Of a stretch of DNA of 32,151 nucleotides, positions 9,936-20,454 are shown piece after piece; the first letter of the stretch is position 1; each line of letters opens with the position of its first letter. The translations under genes were made by a program, and so were the position numbers. A model generated the notes under the pieces. It was not told the DNA's origin. It did not search any database and was given only the letters and a program-made list of their open reading frames with translations. Location of the stretch: assembly GCA_006514895.1 (NCBI GenBank), contig VDMG01000105.1, positions 1-32,151 on the forward strand, given 5' to 3'. Origin of the DNA: Beijerinckiaceae bacterium. GTDB taxonomy: Bacteria; Pseudomonadota; Alphaproteobacteria; Rhizobiales; Beijerinckiaceae.

Positions 9936-12256
9936 TCACGCCGTGACGCGGCGGGCGAGGCGCTGTAGGAACATGGACGTTGGCCGCAAGATAAGCAGAT
10001 CCGCGGTCAGAGCCATCATCATGGCGAATGCGCTCAGCCAGCCAAAAAGGCGGAGAGACGGCAAATCAGAAAAAACGGTCATGGCCAGACCGCAGGCGAG
10101 TACCACCGAGGTGAGGATCAACGCGGGGCCGACGAGGACCGTTGCACGTTCGACTGCAACGCCCGGATCATCGTCGGGTGACTCCTCAAGACGCAACCGG
10201 TTGAGAAAGTGGATCGTTGCGCTCAAGCCTAACCCAAAGGAGACTGTCAACGCCACGACGCTGGCAAATTGCAGGCCCAAGCCCATCGCCCGCAGCAATG
10301 CGCCGGAAGCAACTACAGGGAAAATCCCTAACACTATAGCGGAAAACATCACGACGTGGGAACGGAACGCCGCGCCAATGAAGATCGCGACGAATGCAAA
10401 CTCGACTGTCAAGCCTCGATTCAATTTTTCGATCATATTGGCGCTGTTTCGCGCGGCGATCACCGCAAGACCCGTCACGGAAATGCCGTAGCCGGGATGC
10501 TGCACACGGACTCCGGCAAGGGATTTGTCCAGCGAATCGACAATGGGGAGAAGTCGGCTCGCGTCGGCGTCCGGAATCCGGCCGGAGACGATAACGGCAT
10601 CCTTCTGCGCTGAAATGAAGCGGCGCGTCAAATATTCGGGCAACATATCAACGTATTTCTTCAAGGTGCTGACACCTGGTTCGCCAGCCTCGATGAGCCA
10701 GCGCCGCAACGTCTCAAGCGACCATACATTGCTGACGCCGGCCTGCTTCTCAAGAAGGGAGTGGACCTGCGCGATGACGTCGAGAGTCTCTGGCGCGTAA
10801 AGCGACACCGCGGGAGGAAATTCAATGAGCACATCGATCGGATTGGCGCCCGTGAGCTTAACATCGAGGCGTGTGCTCGCCGCGACCGCCTGTTGCTTGT
10901 CCGGCACTTGATCGGCGAGCCGGTACCGTGGTTCAAGATTCGCATAAATCAAGCCGAGCCCAGCGACTACGGCGAGGCCTATCAGACTGTAAAGCCCGGG
11001 GCGGCGGACCATGCGGCGAGCGATAAAACGGCAGAAACTGCGGAGCACCTCGACGCCAAAATCGCGGCGCCTGATCTGCTCCGAGAAGATAGCCTCGTGG
11101 CGCAGGAGCAAAACACCTAAAAGCGGTACCAATACGAGAACCGCAAGGAGCGCGATGAGGGTAGCAATCATGCCTGCCTCGCCAAATCTGCGAATCAGAT
11201 CCGAGCTGGAAAACTGCAAGGCCGTGAAGGACAGCGCCGCCGTGGCGTGGGTTAGAACGCAGGCCGGCCCGACGATCAGAATTGCATTTCGCAAGGCGTC
11301 GAATTTGTTTTGGCCAGCGAGCAAACGGTCGCGTACGGCGAAGGTTACTGCATGCTATCGGAGAAGCTGATCACCATGATCAGCGGAGTCATCACGTTGA
11401 GAAACATGTTGAGGCGGAAATCTAGCCAGCCCAATGCTCCTAGCGCGAACAATATGGCGATCAACGGCGGGCCGGCCGCGATGACCATGAAAGAAACGCG
11501 ACGGAAGAAGAGAATTGCGATGAGACAGCCGGCAGTAAATCCGGCTACATTGTAGACGAGCCTGTTCCGCTCAACGGCATTGCGGATCTCGAGCTGCATG
11601 ACCGGAACACCGGAAAGCTCCGCCTTCAGTCCCGTGCCCCATCGACTTGCGTATTTCGCCGACGGTATCGCTCAGCATATTGCTCTCGGCGACGGATGGA
11701 TCGAGAGCGAGCACCATCAAGGTAAGCTCACCGTCTTCCGATAAAAGCTTGCCGCGGATGATCTTTGTTTCCCATGACGCGCCCAATAAGCGCTTGGTAG
11801 GCCTTCCTCGGGAAACAGCGGCGCTGGAGTTTCATTATTTTGCGACGGCTGGCGGGCCGAGAAAATCGAAATGAGACCGCGCGTGCCATTGATCAGCTGC
11901 AGGTCCGCGGCGAGATCCCTCAGCTGTTCGACCGATTCGCGTTCGAGCAGTCGCTTGCCTTCGATGACGACGAGCACATCGAATTCGCTCGAGGGAAACC
12001 GCTGGGTCACTTCCTCATATTGCTTGAATTCCGGCGTATCGGACCGAAACAATTGGCTCAGCGAATCATCGACCTTGAGCCTGGCGACACCGAAACCGGC
12101 GGCAACTGCAAGGAGGACAGCGACAAAGACGGCGGCAAGGGGAAAATGCAAGGAGACGAGGCCGATACGCTCGATGCCGAAAGCAAGTTCGTGCAGCCCT
12201 TTTTTGGCGTGGTTCCCAGCCGGCGCCTGTGCCTCGCCGGCATGTTCGATTGCCAA
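9936..12256 (-). pseudogene. RND/MMPL superfamily exporter, broken by several frameshifts
   Basis: Collinear fragments in alternating frames: 12256..11717 (N-term, TM1), 11786..11571 (KIIRGKLLSEDGELTLMVLALD), 11599..11345 (VYNVAGFTAGCLIAILFFRR...VISFSDSMQ), 11324..9936 (C-terminal half). They join into one RND-type protein. Confidence 0.82.
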
Positions 12257-12710
12257 GTTTCCCTCCGCGAGGTGATCTGCCGCAGACCTCCTTTATAGAG
12301 GTTCCGGACCCTATGGAATCATGTCATTTAGAGCGTGATGTTTTCATAGGAAGCATACCCCGCGCTGGCGGGACCGTTTCCGGATTCTCCAGGCGAGAAA
12401 AGATCGGGGCGCGCGTCGCCACCTCTTTTCGACGGCCCCGGGGCCGCTTTTTGCGGCAGGTGCTTGAGCTTTGCGAAGCCCCTGGAGCCTGCCAAAGGGC
12501 CGAACGGCGCTCCCTTGTGACTGCCGGGACTGCCAGGAACGGCGCTATCGCTCGGCTTGCGCGCCAGGACCCCGTGCGGTGGAGTCGGAGCAGTTCGACT
12601 TCATCTGGACCGTCGAAGGACCAAGGCGCGCCAATCCGGTTAGGCGCGGTGCGGCCCCAGCCCCTGAGCGGCGCCATGTTGGTCCTGACCTAATCGAGAT
12701 GACCCAAGTC

Positions 12711-12780
12711 TAGAGCATTTTCAAGCGAAGTGGATACCGGTTCGCGTCAAGAAAATGCGATTAAACAAAGATCTAGAGCG
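12711..12780 (+). repeat. Palindromic intergenic repeat, family 2, copy E
   Basis: TAGAGCATTTTCAAGCGAAGTGGATACCGGTTCGCGTCAAGAAAATGCGATTAAACAAAGATCTAGAGCG; nearly identical to 24798..24866. Confidence 0.85.
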
Positions 12781-12892
12781 CTTTCCGATTCCATGGAATC
12801 TAAAAGCGCTTTAGGGGATAGACAAAATGAGCGAGCGAAGTTCAAGCGATCATGGTCGAACGGCGGATATCTACAATCAGCCTAATTCCACT

Positions 12893-14341
12893 CTAACGAT
12901 CGGCTTGAGCGATCGTGGAGAAATCGCCGCGCAGCATCGCGACCGCCTTGGCGGCGCGTTCGGCGGGTGACAGAGCAGCCTGCGGTTTTGCTGGCGACGG
13001 GACGGCGACGGAATTCTGCGGCTTGCTGTTGGGGTCTCGCGGCTTGGCGGCGGCCGGCGAGGCTTCCTTACGCTTTGGCGGCAAGGGAACCTGGGCTTGC
13101 GGTGAAACCGCTGCTGCGGCCGGGGCGGTGGCCGGTGTTTCGGTTTTCGCTTCAGCCGGCTTCGAACCCCACAGCCGGTCCAGCCAAGAAGGGTCGTGCT
13201 GCTTCGCTGGCTCGGGAGCGGCGGCTGCCATGGTTACCTGTTCAACCTGCTTCGAGCTGGGGTCCGGGACGGAATTGGCGGCAGCCTTTGTCGCGCTAAG
13301 CTTGACCGCACCCTGCTTGGTGGCGGACGCTACTCGGGTCTTTCTTTGTTTACCTTCGTTGAGGGCAATATCGACAGGGCCCTTGGCCAGCGCCTCCGGG
13401 CGGCTCGCATTGCTTGCCAGCGAAGCAAATTCCGGATGCTGGCCGCCATCGGCATAGACCGTACGGATCGGGCGCACGCCTCCGGCAACGAGTTCGGCGA
13501 TTTTCGCATCGTCGCGCTTTTGCTTGGCTGCGACGTCGTCTTGGGTTTGGTCGTTGTGTTTGAGCGGCGGACAGGCGCCAGTGGCGTCGAAATGCGACCC
13601 ATCGGGGGGAACCGCATTGAAAGCATAATGCCTGCTGCAGACGCCGACGGCCACGTCCTGTTTGGTCACTTCGAAATTGTCGGAACCTTCCTTCAATTGA
13701 TTCCAGAAACCGATATTCGGATCGAGCCTGTATCTCGCGAGATTTTCCGCAGTCATGTGGAACGGATAGGACTGCATCTGGATGGCGCGCTGGCCGCCCG
13801 CGAACGCCTCCCGGGCGATCGCATAGATCTCGGCGATCTGCGCGTCGGTCATCGAAAAACAGCCGGCCGAGGAACAGATGCCATGCACCATGATCGAGCC
13901 GCCAGTGTGGCCCATGGCGCGATCATAGGCATTGGGATAGCCCACATCGAAGGAAAGATAATAGGCGGAATTCGGGTTCATGTGGGCTGGCGTGATCGAA
14001 TAAAACCCTTCCGGCACTTGGCGGTCGCCCTCTCGCACCTTGGGTCCAAGCTGCCCCGACCAGCGGCACATGGGATAGGTTTTAAAATAGGCATAACGCC
14101 CATCCGCCTTCATCTTCCAGATCTCGAACTCTGCTTCCTTTTTATAGGTGCGGATAATGACCGGGGCGTTCTTTGAACTCCCAAGCGCCTCCATCGCGGC
14201 GACCGTCTGGGGCGGGACCGGCGTCGCCGAACGGGAGGTCATGGGAGAGAGGCCGGAGTCCTCGCAGCCCGCCAAAAAACCACCCGTAAGGGCAATCAAA
14301 CAAAAGGCAGGAAGCCTTTTCACGAAAGGGTTGCGCCGCAT
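12893..14341 (-). CDS. YafK-type murein L,D-transpeptidase family lipoprotein with low-complexity Ala/Pro/Lys C-terminus
   Basis: Lipobox-like LTGGFLAGC; catalytic-type motif SIMVHGICSSAGCFSMTD; VPEGFYSI. Confidence 0.85.
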   Translation of the reverse strand: MRRNPFVKRLPAFCLIALTGGFLAGCEDSGLSPMTSRSATPVPPQTVAAMEALGSSKNAPVIIRTYKKEAEFEIWKMKADGRYAYFKTYPMCRWSGQLGPKVREGDRQVPEGFYSITPAHMNPNSAYYLSFDVGYPNAYDRAMGHTGGSIMVHGICSSAGCFSMTDAQIAEIYAIAREAFAGGQRAIQMQSYPFHMTAENLARYRLDPNIGFWNQLKEGSDNFEVTKQDVAVGVCSRHYAFNAVPPDGSHFDATGACPPLKHNDQTQDDVAAKQKRDDAKIAELVAGGVRPIRTVYADGGQHPEFASLASNASRPEALAKGPVDIALNEGKQRKTRVASATKQGAVKLSATKAAANSVPDPSSKQVEQVTMAAAAPEPAKQHDPSWLDRLWGSKPAEAKTETPATAPAAAAVSPQAQVPLPPKRKEASPAAAKPRDPNSKPQNSVAVPSPAKPQAALSPAERAAKAVAMLRGDFSTIAQADR

Positions 14342-14532
14342 AAGTGGTTTGCCCGCTGAGCGAATGGTCTTGGTGACACGGGGTCCTAACCTACAGCCGA
14401 TATCCTTGTGGGAAGGTTACCGAAACCTTGGTTCAATCCGAGACATTCTAAAGCTCAGTTAATGGCTAAAAAAAGATTTAAAGCCGGCGAACAAATGGTT
14501 TGAGGCGGATTTTTCCCGCCCCTATGCACGGC

Positions 14533-15486
14533 TTATAATTTGCGTCCGATATTCAAGAATTTCGCGGATCGCGAGGCTCGGAGCTCGGCGGCAGACATGC
14601 CCCAATATTCCTCCAAAGCCGCGGCGATGGCATCGCCAGCCGCCTTGATCGCCGCATCCGGATCACGGTGGGCGCCGCCCATCGGCTCTTCGACGATTGC
14701 ATCGATGATCCCGAATTTGAGCAGATCTTGGGCGGTAATCTTCATATTCGTCGCGGCGTCTTCGGCGCGCGAGGAGTCGCGCCAAAGGATCGAAGCCGAG
14801 GCTTCCGGCGACGCGACGGTGTAGATCGCATGTTCGAGCATCAAGACGCGGTTGCAGCTCGCAATCGCTATGGCGCCGCCGGAGCCGCCTTCGCCGAGAA
14901 TGACGGCGATGCTTGGCACGCCCAGCAAGAGCGAAGTGTCGGTCGCCCGCGCGATGGCTTCGGCCTGACCGCGTTCTTCCGCGTCAACGCCAGGAAACGC
15001 TCCGGCGGTATCGACCAGGGAAACGACCGGCAAACCGAAACGATCGGCAAGCTGCATGAGGCGCACGGCCTTGCGATAGCCTTCCGGCCGCGCCATGCCG
15101 AAATTATGCTTAATGCGCGCCTCGGTGTCGGAGCCCTTTTCCTGCCCGAGGATGCAGATAGAACGGCCGCGAAACCAGCCAAAACCGCCGACGATCGCGG
15201 GATCCTCACCAAATTGCCGGTCGCCTGAAAGCGGCGTGAAATCGCGCAGGAGCGCCCTGACATAGTCGCTAAAATGCGGCCGCTGCGGGTGCCGCGCGAC
15301 TTGTGTCTTCTGCCAAGGCGTCAGATTGGCATAAAGATCGGCGAGCGCCTTCTCGGCCTTGGCTTCGAGCCGCGTCAGTTCCTCGCCAATGGCAACGGCG
15401 TCGCCCTTCGCCGCGAGCACGCGCAACTCCAAAACCTTGGCTTCGAGCTCGGCAACTGGTTTTTCAAAGTCGAGATAGGTGCGCAT
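14533..15486 (-). CDS. accA: Acetyl-CoA carboxylase carboxyltransferase subunit alpha
   Basis: MRTYLDFEKPVAELEAKV..., QKTQVARHPQRPHFSDYV, VDTAGAFPGVDAEERGQAEAIAR, GEGGSGGAIAI. Start at internal Met 15486. Confidence 0.97.
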   Translation of the reverse strand: MRTYLDFEKPVAELEAKVLELRVLAAKGDAVAIGEELTRLEAKAEKALADLYANLTPWQKTQVARHPQRPHFSDYVRALLRDFTPLSGDRQFGEDPAIVGGFGWFRGRSICILGQEKGSDTEARIKHNFGMARPEGYRKAVRLMQLADRFGLPVVSLVDTAGAFPGVDAEERGQAEAIARATDTSLLLGVPSIAVILGEGGSGGAIAIASCNRVLMLEHAIYTVASPEASASILWRDSSRAEDAATNMKITAQDLLKFGIIDAIVEEPMGGAHRDPDAAIKAAGDAIAAALEEYWGMSAAELRASRSAKFLNIGRKL

Positions 15487-15688
15487 TGCCGCCGGGCGTG
15501 TTAGCCGATGTTGATCGGCCCAATCTTCTTGCCGCTTAGCCAATTTTTGGGAATTCGCGCGTTGATTTAACGCCGATAGACTTCCGTATTTCGGCCGCTA
15601 CGGGTTTAAGGAGCGCGGAAACTCGCTATTTTGAACCGCTGAGTCAAGACGTCGCGGGCAAGGAGCACAAGCTACGGGGGGATCCGCG

Positions 15689-16153
15689 TTACGCCGCGTG
15701 AGAGGCTGTCTCGCCGGTTAACACCGCGTAAATCGCGCTGACGTCGCGCGCGGCGCGCAGTTTTGCCGTGACCTTTGCGTCGCGGAGCACCCGCGCCATT
15801 CGCGCCAGCGCTTTTAGATGGTCGGCGCCAGCCGTTTCCGGAGCGATCAAAAGACAAATGAGATCGACCGGCGCGCCATCGAGGGAATGAAAATCGATCG
15901 GGCGGGCAAGCCGCGCGAAAATCCCGAAGATCGACTTCGCCTTGGCGAGCTTGCCGTGCGGAATGGCGATCCCTTCGCCGATTCCCGTCGAGCCAAGACG
16001 CTCGCGCTGGAGCAGGGCGTCGAAAATTTCCCGCGCCGCAAGGCCGGAGATCAGTCCGGCCCGGTCGCTCAGCTCTTGAAGGGCGTGTTTCTTGGTGTTC
16101 ACCTTGAGCGAGGGGACTACCGCCTCGGGGGTGATCAATTCGGTCAGCAGCAT
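15689..16153 (-). CDS. ptsN: PTS IIA-like nitrogen regulatory protein
   Basis: MLLTELITPEAVVPSLKVNTKKHALQELSDRA...REIFDALLQRERLGSTGIGEGIAIPHGK; located after rpoN-hpf as usual. Confidence 0.95.
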   Translation of the reverse strand: MLLTELITPEAVVPSLKVNTKKHALQELSDRAGLISGLAAREIFDALLQRERLGSTGIGEGIAIPHGKLAKAKSIFGIFARLARPIDFHSLDGAPVDLICLLIAPETAGADHLKALARMARVLRDAKVTAKLRAARDVSAIYAVLTGETASHAA

Positions 16154-16254
16154 GGTTTGAAGCAATCCGGTCCGGGTCCCCTCATGGGATAAAACTGTGG
16201 ATGGCCGATGAGCGAAGCCGGGCAGCGGACCATCCTCGGCTGCCGCCGGTCCTC

Positions 16255-16848
16255 TCATTCCCGGCTAGGGTCGATCCAGCCGATGTTTCCGTCGGGGCGG
16301 CGGTATACAACATTCGTGCGCCCGTCGGAAGCGCGGCGAAAAACCACGACCTGGGCGTTGGTCGAATCGAGTTCCATCGCGGCCCTGGAAACGGTCATTT
16401 CCCTGAACCCCGAAGACGGCTCGGCGACGACGGCTGGATGCAGATCGAGCGACGACGTTCCAGTCTCGGCAAGCGAGGGTTTCCGATCGACCTCGGGAGT
16501 CTCCTCGCGAGATGGCTGTCCGATCATAGCCCTGTCGTCTGCCGCCGTGCCGCAGTGACGGTCCACGAGCCGCTCTCGATGGCGCCGGATCTGATTTTCA
16601 ATGAGGTCCGCGGTGCGATTAAAGCTGGCATAGGGCTCCTGCGCCTTGGCGTCCGCCTGCAGCGTCGCGCCAGAACTTAAATGCAAGGTGCAATCGGCCC
16701 GGAACCCCGATCCCTCCGGTTCAACCGTGACATGACCGGCGACCAGCCCCGCCCGGTATTTCGCCAGCGCGGAATCGATTCGCGTTTCAATGTGCGTGCG
16801 AAATGCCAAGCCGATGTCCAAATTCTTGCCCGAGACACGCAAAGTCAT
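16255..16848 (-). CDS. hpf: Ribosome hibernation promoting factor, long form
   Basis: MTLRVSGKNLDIGLAFRTHIETRIDSALAKYRAG...ADAKAQEPYASFNRTADLIENQIRRHR; C-terminal VVFRRASDGRTNVVYRRPDGNIGWIDPS. Confidence 0.94.
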   Translation of the reverse strand: MTLRVSGKNLDIGLAFRTHIETRIDSALAKYRAGLVAGHVTVEPEGSGFRADCTLHLSSGATLQADAKAQEPYASFNRTADLIENQIRRHRERLVDRHCGTAADDRAMIGQPSREETPEVDRKPSLAETGTSSLDLHPAVVAEPSSGFREMTVSRAAMELDSTNAQVVVFRRASDGRTNVVYRRPDGNIGWIDPSRE

Positions 16849-17403
16849 TGCTTACTCTCCGCTGTCGGCGGGGCGCCTGCTGTTGTGGCCGGCGCATTGT
16901 TACCCCAATGGCCGGGAGGAACGGCCGCTATTTCCGGCTTCGAACTATCGCTCTTCCCCATCTCAAAAGGAAGATAAGAGTGAAAATTTGACAAATGTAC
17001 CATGAGCGGAGCCGGCGGTGGATTGCCTCGGATGGGGCCGAAGGACACAGCCGGGACGACGCCCGGTCGCTGCCCAGGGGGAGAACAGTCGAAGAGTTAG
17101 GAGGCTCTCCCAATGGAGTCAATGGTTCGATATCGAGTCAATGGTTCGATAAACCTGCTCTCGTCCCCATTGCAAAGCGCCTGCCTTTTGCAAGCCACTA
17201 GTGCAGGCCGCGACCCGTCTTCCCGCCGTGGCTCCCATAGGGTTTTATTATAAACCACGATCGTTCCAAGTTGAAAATATTATGCTCTTAACCGCGTCGT
17301 CTTTAGACAGGTCGTGGCCGGAATCGCTCCAGGCGGTCCGGCTGGAGCGGGCGCCGCGCCGGGGTCGCGCGTTGGCGCAACACCCGCCATTCGCGGGCCA
17401 GCT

Positions 17404-18972
17404 TCAACTCCTCGCCTTCTCCCGCCGCCGCTCCACGGAGGAAGGGATTCTGAGGCTTTCGCGATATTTGGCGACCGTGCGCCTCGCTATATCGATATTG
17501 ACGGCTTTCAGCCGGGTGACGATCGCATCGTCGGAAAGTATTTGCTCGGGGCTTTCCCGGTCGATCAGTTGCCTGATCCGGAATCGCACCGATTCCGCCG
17601 AATAGGCATCGCCGCCATCGTGCGCGGCGATCGAAGCGGTAAAAAAATATTTGAGTTCGAAGAGGCCGCGCGGCGTCGCCATATATTTGTTGGAGGTGAC
17701 ACGAGATACGGTGGATTCATGCACGCCGACCGCCTCCGCGACCGTCTTTAGATCGAGGGGCCGCAAATATTCGACGCCATGCGCGAAGAAACTGTCTTGC
17801 TGGCGGACGATTTCGCTGGAAACCTTCAGAATCGTGCGTGCCCTTTGTTCGAGACTCTTCGTCAACCAGTTCGCGGATTGCCTGCAAGCCGAAATGAAGC
17901 TCCGGTCCGCCTCCTTTCCCTTTCCCTTCCCCTTGCAGACTCGTATCACATAGCTGTTATTGACAAGAATGCGCGGAAGAACGTTGGTGTTGAGCTCGAC
18001 ATGCCACGAGCCGTCCGGCAGCGGCCGCACGATGACATCGGGGAAGACGGGCTCGATCGAACCGCCGCCGACGGCACGCCCAGGCTTGGGATCGAGCCGT
18101 CTGATCTCGCCCAGCATGTCGAGAATATCCTCTTCTTCGACATTGCAAATCTTGCGCAGCGCCGCGAAATCGCGTTTCGCAAGCAAACCAAGATGGCCGA
18201 CGAGTGCTTGCATGGCCGGATCGAACCGGTCGCGCTCGCGCAATTGGATGGCGAGACATTCGGCGAGATCACGGGCGCCAACGCCGCAAGGATCAAACCC
18301 CTGGATATGGTGCAGGACGCCTTCCACCCGTTCGAGCGGTGCATGGAGGCGGGCGGCTATCTCATCGAGGGAACCCATGAAATAGCCATTTTCGTCGATC
18401 GAGTCGATCAAGATCTGCCCGATCATCCGGCCTGCCGGCTCGGCGGTGGCGAGCATCAATTGCGTTTCCAAATGGTCCTTGAGACTGACCCGCGCCGCCA
18501 CATAGGCTTCGAGATTTGCCGCCTCTCCGTCGCTGGTCCCGCCTGACGGCCCGGACCAGGAGATCGCGGAAAGACCCAATCCTTCCGATTGCAAACTCGG
18601 TTCGTCCGACACCGGCAGCTGGCCATCATCGAAACTATTCGACAGATCGGTGCCAAGGCTTGCCTCCAGGGTGCCGCGATCGGTTGCCAAGATATCCAAA
18701 GTCCACTCGGCTCCGGGTGCTTCGTTGAAGCCCTCGCCCCCAAAAACCTCGCCTTGATCCATGCCGCCGCTGACGCCCGCGTCCTCCACGTAGCTCACCG
18801 TTTCATTTGTGTCCTCGGCCCGCTCGAGCAAGGGGTTGCGTTCGAGCTCCTGCTCAACGAACGCGCTCAATTCAAGATTGGAAAATTGCAAAAGCTTGAT
18901 GGCCTGCAAAAGCTGCGGCGTCATCACCAGGGACTGGCTCTGCCGCAAGACAAGCTTAGAGGTAAGCGCCAT
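17404..18972 (-). CDS. rpoN: RNA polymerase sigma-54 factor
   Basis: MALTSKLVLRQSQSLVMTPQLLQAIKLLQFSNLELSAFVEQELERNPLLE; RpoN-box-like RRTVAKYRESLRIPSSVERRR. Confidence 0.98.
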   Translation of the reverse strand: MALTSKLVLRQSQSLVMTPQLLQAIKLLQFSNLELSAFVEQELERNPLLERAEDTNETVSYVEDAGVSGGMDQGEVFGGEGFNEAPGAEWTLDILATDRGTLEASLGTDLSNSFDDGQLPVSDEPSLQSEGLGLSAISWSGPSGGTSDGEAANLEAYVAARVSLKDHLETQLMLATAEPAGRMIGQILIDSIDENGYFMGSLDEIAARLHAPLERVEGVLHHIQGFDPCGVGARDLAECLAIQLRERDRFDPAMQALVGHLGLLAKRDFAALRKICNVEEEDILDMLGEIRRLDPKPGRAVGGGSIEPVFPDVIVRPLPDGSWHVELNTNVLPRILVNNSYVIRVCKGKGKGKEADRSFISACRQSANWLTKSLEQRARTILKVSSEIVRQQDSFFAHGVEYLRPLDLKTVAEAVGVHESTVSRVTSNKYMATPRGLFELKYFFTASIAAHDGGDAYSAESVRFRIRQLIDRESPEQILSDDAIVTRLKAVNIDIARRTVAKYRESLRIPSSVERRREKARS

Positions 18973-18995
18973 GTCTTTGTGAAACCCTCAAACTC

Positions 18996-19098
18996 GACCA
19001 TGATCGCTTCAAAAGGAAACGCTCATGGTTCCTATCTCTTTGTTTTCTCCCATGATCCTGTCCGAAAAGTCGGCAATTTTCTGGGCATCATGGTCTAG
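18996..19098 (+). repeat. Dispersed MITE-like intergenic repeat, family 1, copy C
   Basis: GACCATGATCGCTTCAAAAGGAAACGCTCATGGTTCCTATCTCTTTGTTTTCTCCCATGATCCTGTCCGAAAAGTCGGCAATTTTCTGGGCATCATGGTCTAG. Confidence 0.85.
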
Positions 19099-19254
19099 TG
19101 CCGCTAGACCGCCAGAGGCAAGACGGCCCAGTATCGGCCCGTTTCTTGCATATCGATTTTTTGTATAGCATAAAATATCCGCGCGTCCACAACCGGCGGC
19201 AATGGTGAGCCCGATCATGGGAAAGGATTTCCGGAATGGCGCTATCCAGCGCCC

Positions 19255-20100
19255 TCAGAGCCGGAACCCCTCGCCGAGATAGAAACGGCGCACCTTGGGG
19301 TCTTTGACAATCTCGGCTGGAGTGCCTTCGACCAGGACCCGGCCGGCGTGGACGATGTAGGCGCGATCGATCAATCCCAAGATTTCCCGGATATTATGAT
19401 CGGTGATGAGAACGCCGATCCCGCGCTGTTTCAGGTGTTGGACGAGAAGCTGAATGTCGCCGACGGCGATCGGATCGATTCCGGCGAAGGGTTCGTCGAG
19501 GAGCATGAAGGAGGGGCGGCCCGCCAAGGCACGCGCGATCTCGCAGCGCCGCCGCTCGCCGCCGGAGAGCGCGACCGAAGGCGTTTTACGCAAGGACTTG
19601 ATGTCGAACTCTTCGAGCAAGGCTTCGAGTTCGCTCGCGCGTTTGCGCTTGCTTGGCTCGATGATTTCGAGGACCGCCCGGATATTGTCCTCGACGTTGA
19701 GACCGCGGAAGATCGAGGCTTCCTGCGGCAAATAGCCAATACCAAGGCGCGCGCGCCGGTACATTGGCAGGCGCGTCACGTCGTGCCCATCGAGTTCGAT
19801 CTGTCCGCCGTCCGGCCGTATCAGCCCGGTGATCATATAAAAAAGCGTGGTCTTGCCGGCGCCGTTCGGGCCGAGAAGGCCAATCACCTCGCCGCGCCGG
19901 ACCATCATGCTGATATCCTCGACGACCCGGCGTTCCTTGTAGGATTTGCGCAAATGATGGACCGCAAGCACCCCTTGCGCGCCGGTTTCCGGCGCGTCGG
20001 CTCCGGTCAACGCCTGCATCTTTCCGGGGTCAATACCGCTGGGTCTCACCCACCCCGCCGGCCCGGTCTCTCGCTCCGCGATATCCTGATCCTCGGCCAT
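19255..20100 (-). CDS. lptB: LPS export ABC transporter ATP-binding protein
   Basis: Walker A GPNGAGKTTLFYMITG, signature LSGGERRRCEIARAL, Walker B FMLLDEPFAGIDP. Start Met 20100 (MAEDQDIAERE). Confidence 0.96.
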   Translation of the reverse strand: MAEDQDIAERETGPAGWVRPSGIDPGKMQALTGADAPETGAQGVLAVHHLRKSYKERRVVEDISMMVRRGEVIGLLGPNGAGKTTLFYMITGLIRPDGGQIELDGHDVTRLPMYRRARLGIGYLPQEASIFRGLNVEDNIRAVLEIIEPSKRKRASELEALLEEFDIKSLRKTPSVALSGGERRRCEIARALAGRPSFMLLDEPFAGIDPIAVGDIQLLVQHLKQRGIGVLITDHNIREILGLIDRAYIVHAGRVLVEGTPAEIVKDPKVRRFYLGEGFRL

Positions 20101-20454
20101 CACCCAATCGCTTTTCCTCGCCGGGAGCACCGCCCGCGGCCTTGCGCCCGACCGGAACAGACCGCACGGCCGGGCGAAGGCAGCGAGAGGAAAAAGAGCC
20201 GGTCGCGAGCGTAAACCAAGAAAGATCCTTCGAAATCGGCCTGCGAACCGCCGCTGCATCTCCACCGATCATCATTTTCCGCGAGGGTCAAGGAACCGAT
20301 GGCGGCACGGCAGATGGCCAAGGCGCAATCAAGAGCTACAGCAATCTTTGGGAGACCGGAAGTGAACTATCGTCAATGATTCTGCGATTCTGCTGCGCAA
20401 GCAACCGCAGCAGGCGCGAGCAAAACCAGCCGGCGGTTCGCGCGTGCCGCGAAG

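Noticed and set aside
12332-12395. TTTAGAGCGTGATGTTTTCATAGGAAGC...GCGGGACCGTTTCCGGATTCTCC, possible third repeat family
   Set aside because: Looks repeat-like but only one copy is in the window; cannot be supported without a genome search.
12229-12693. ORFs 12229..12693 (+) and 12324..12677 (-) in the gap after the exporter
   Set aside because: Overlapping opposite ORFs of biased Arg/Pro/Ser composition in a repeat-containing region; no coding evidence.
13196-14176. 326-aa plus-strand ORF opposite the L,D-transpeptidase
   Set aside because: Antisense shadow of a supported gene; no start context or family similarity recognised.
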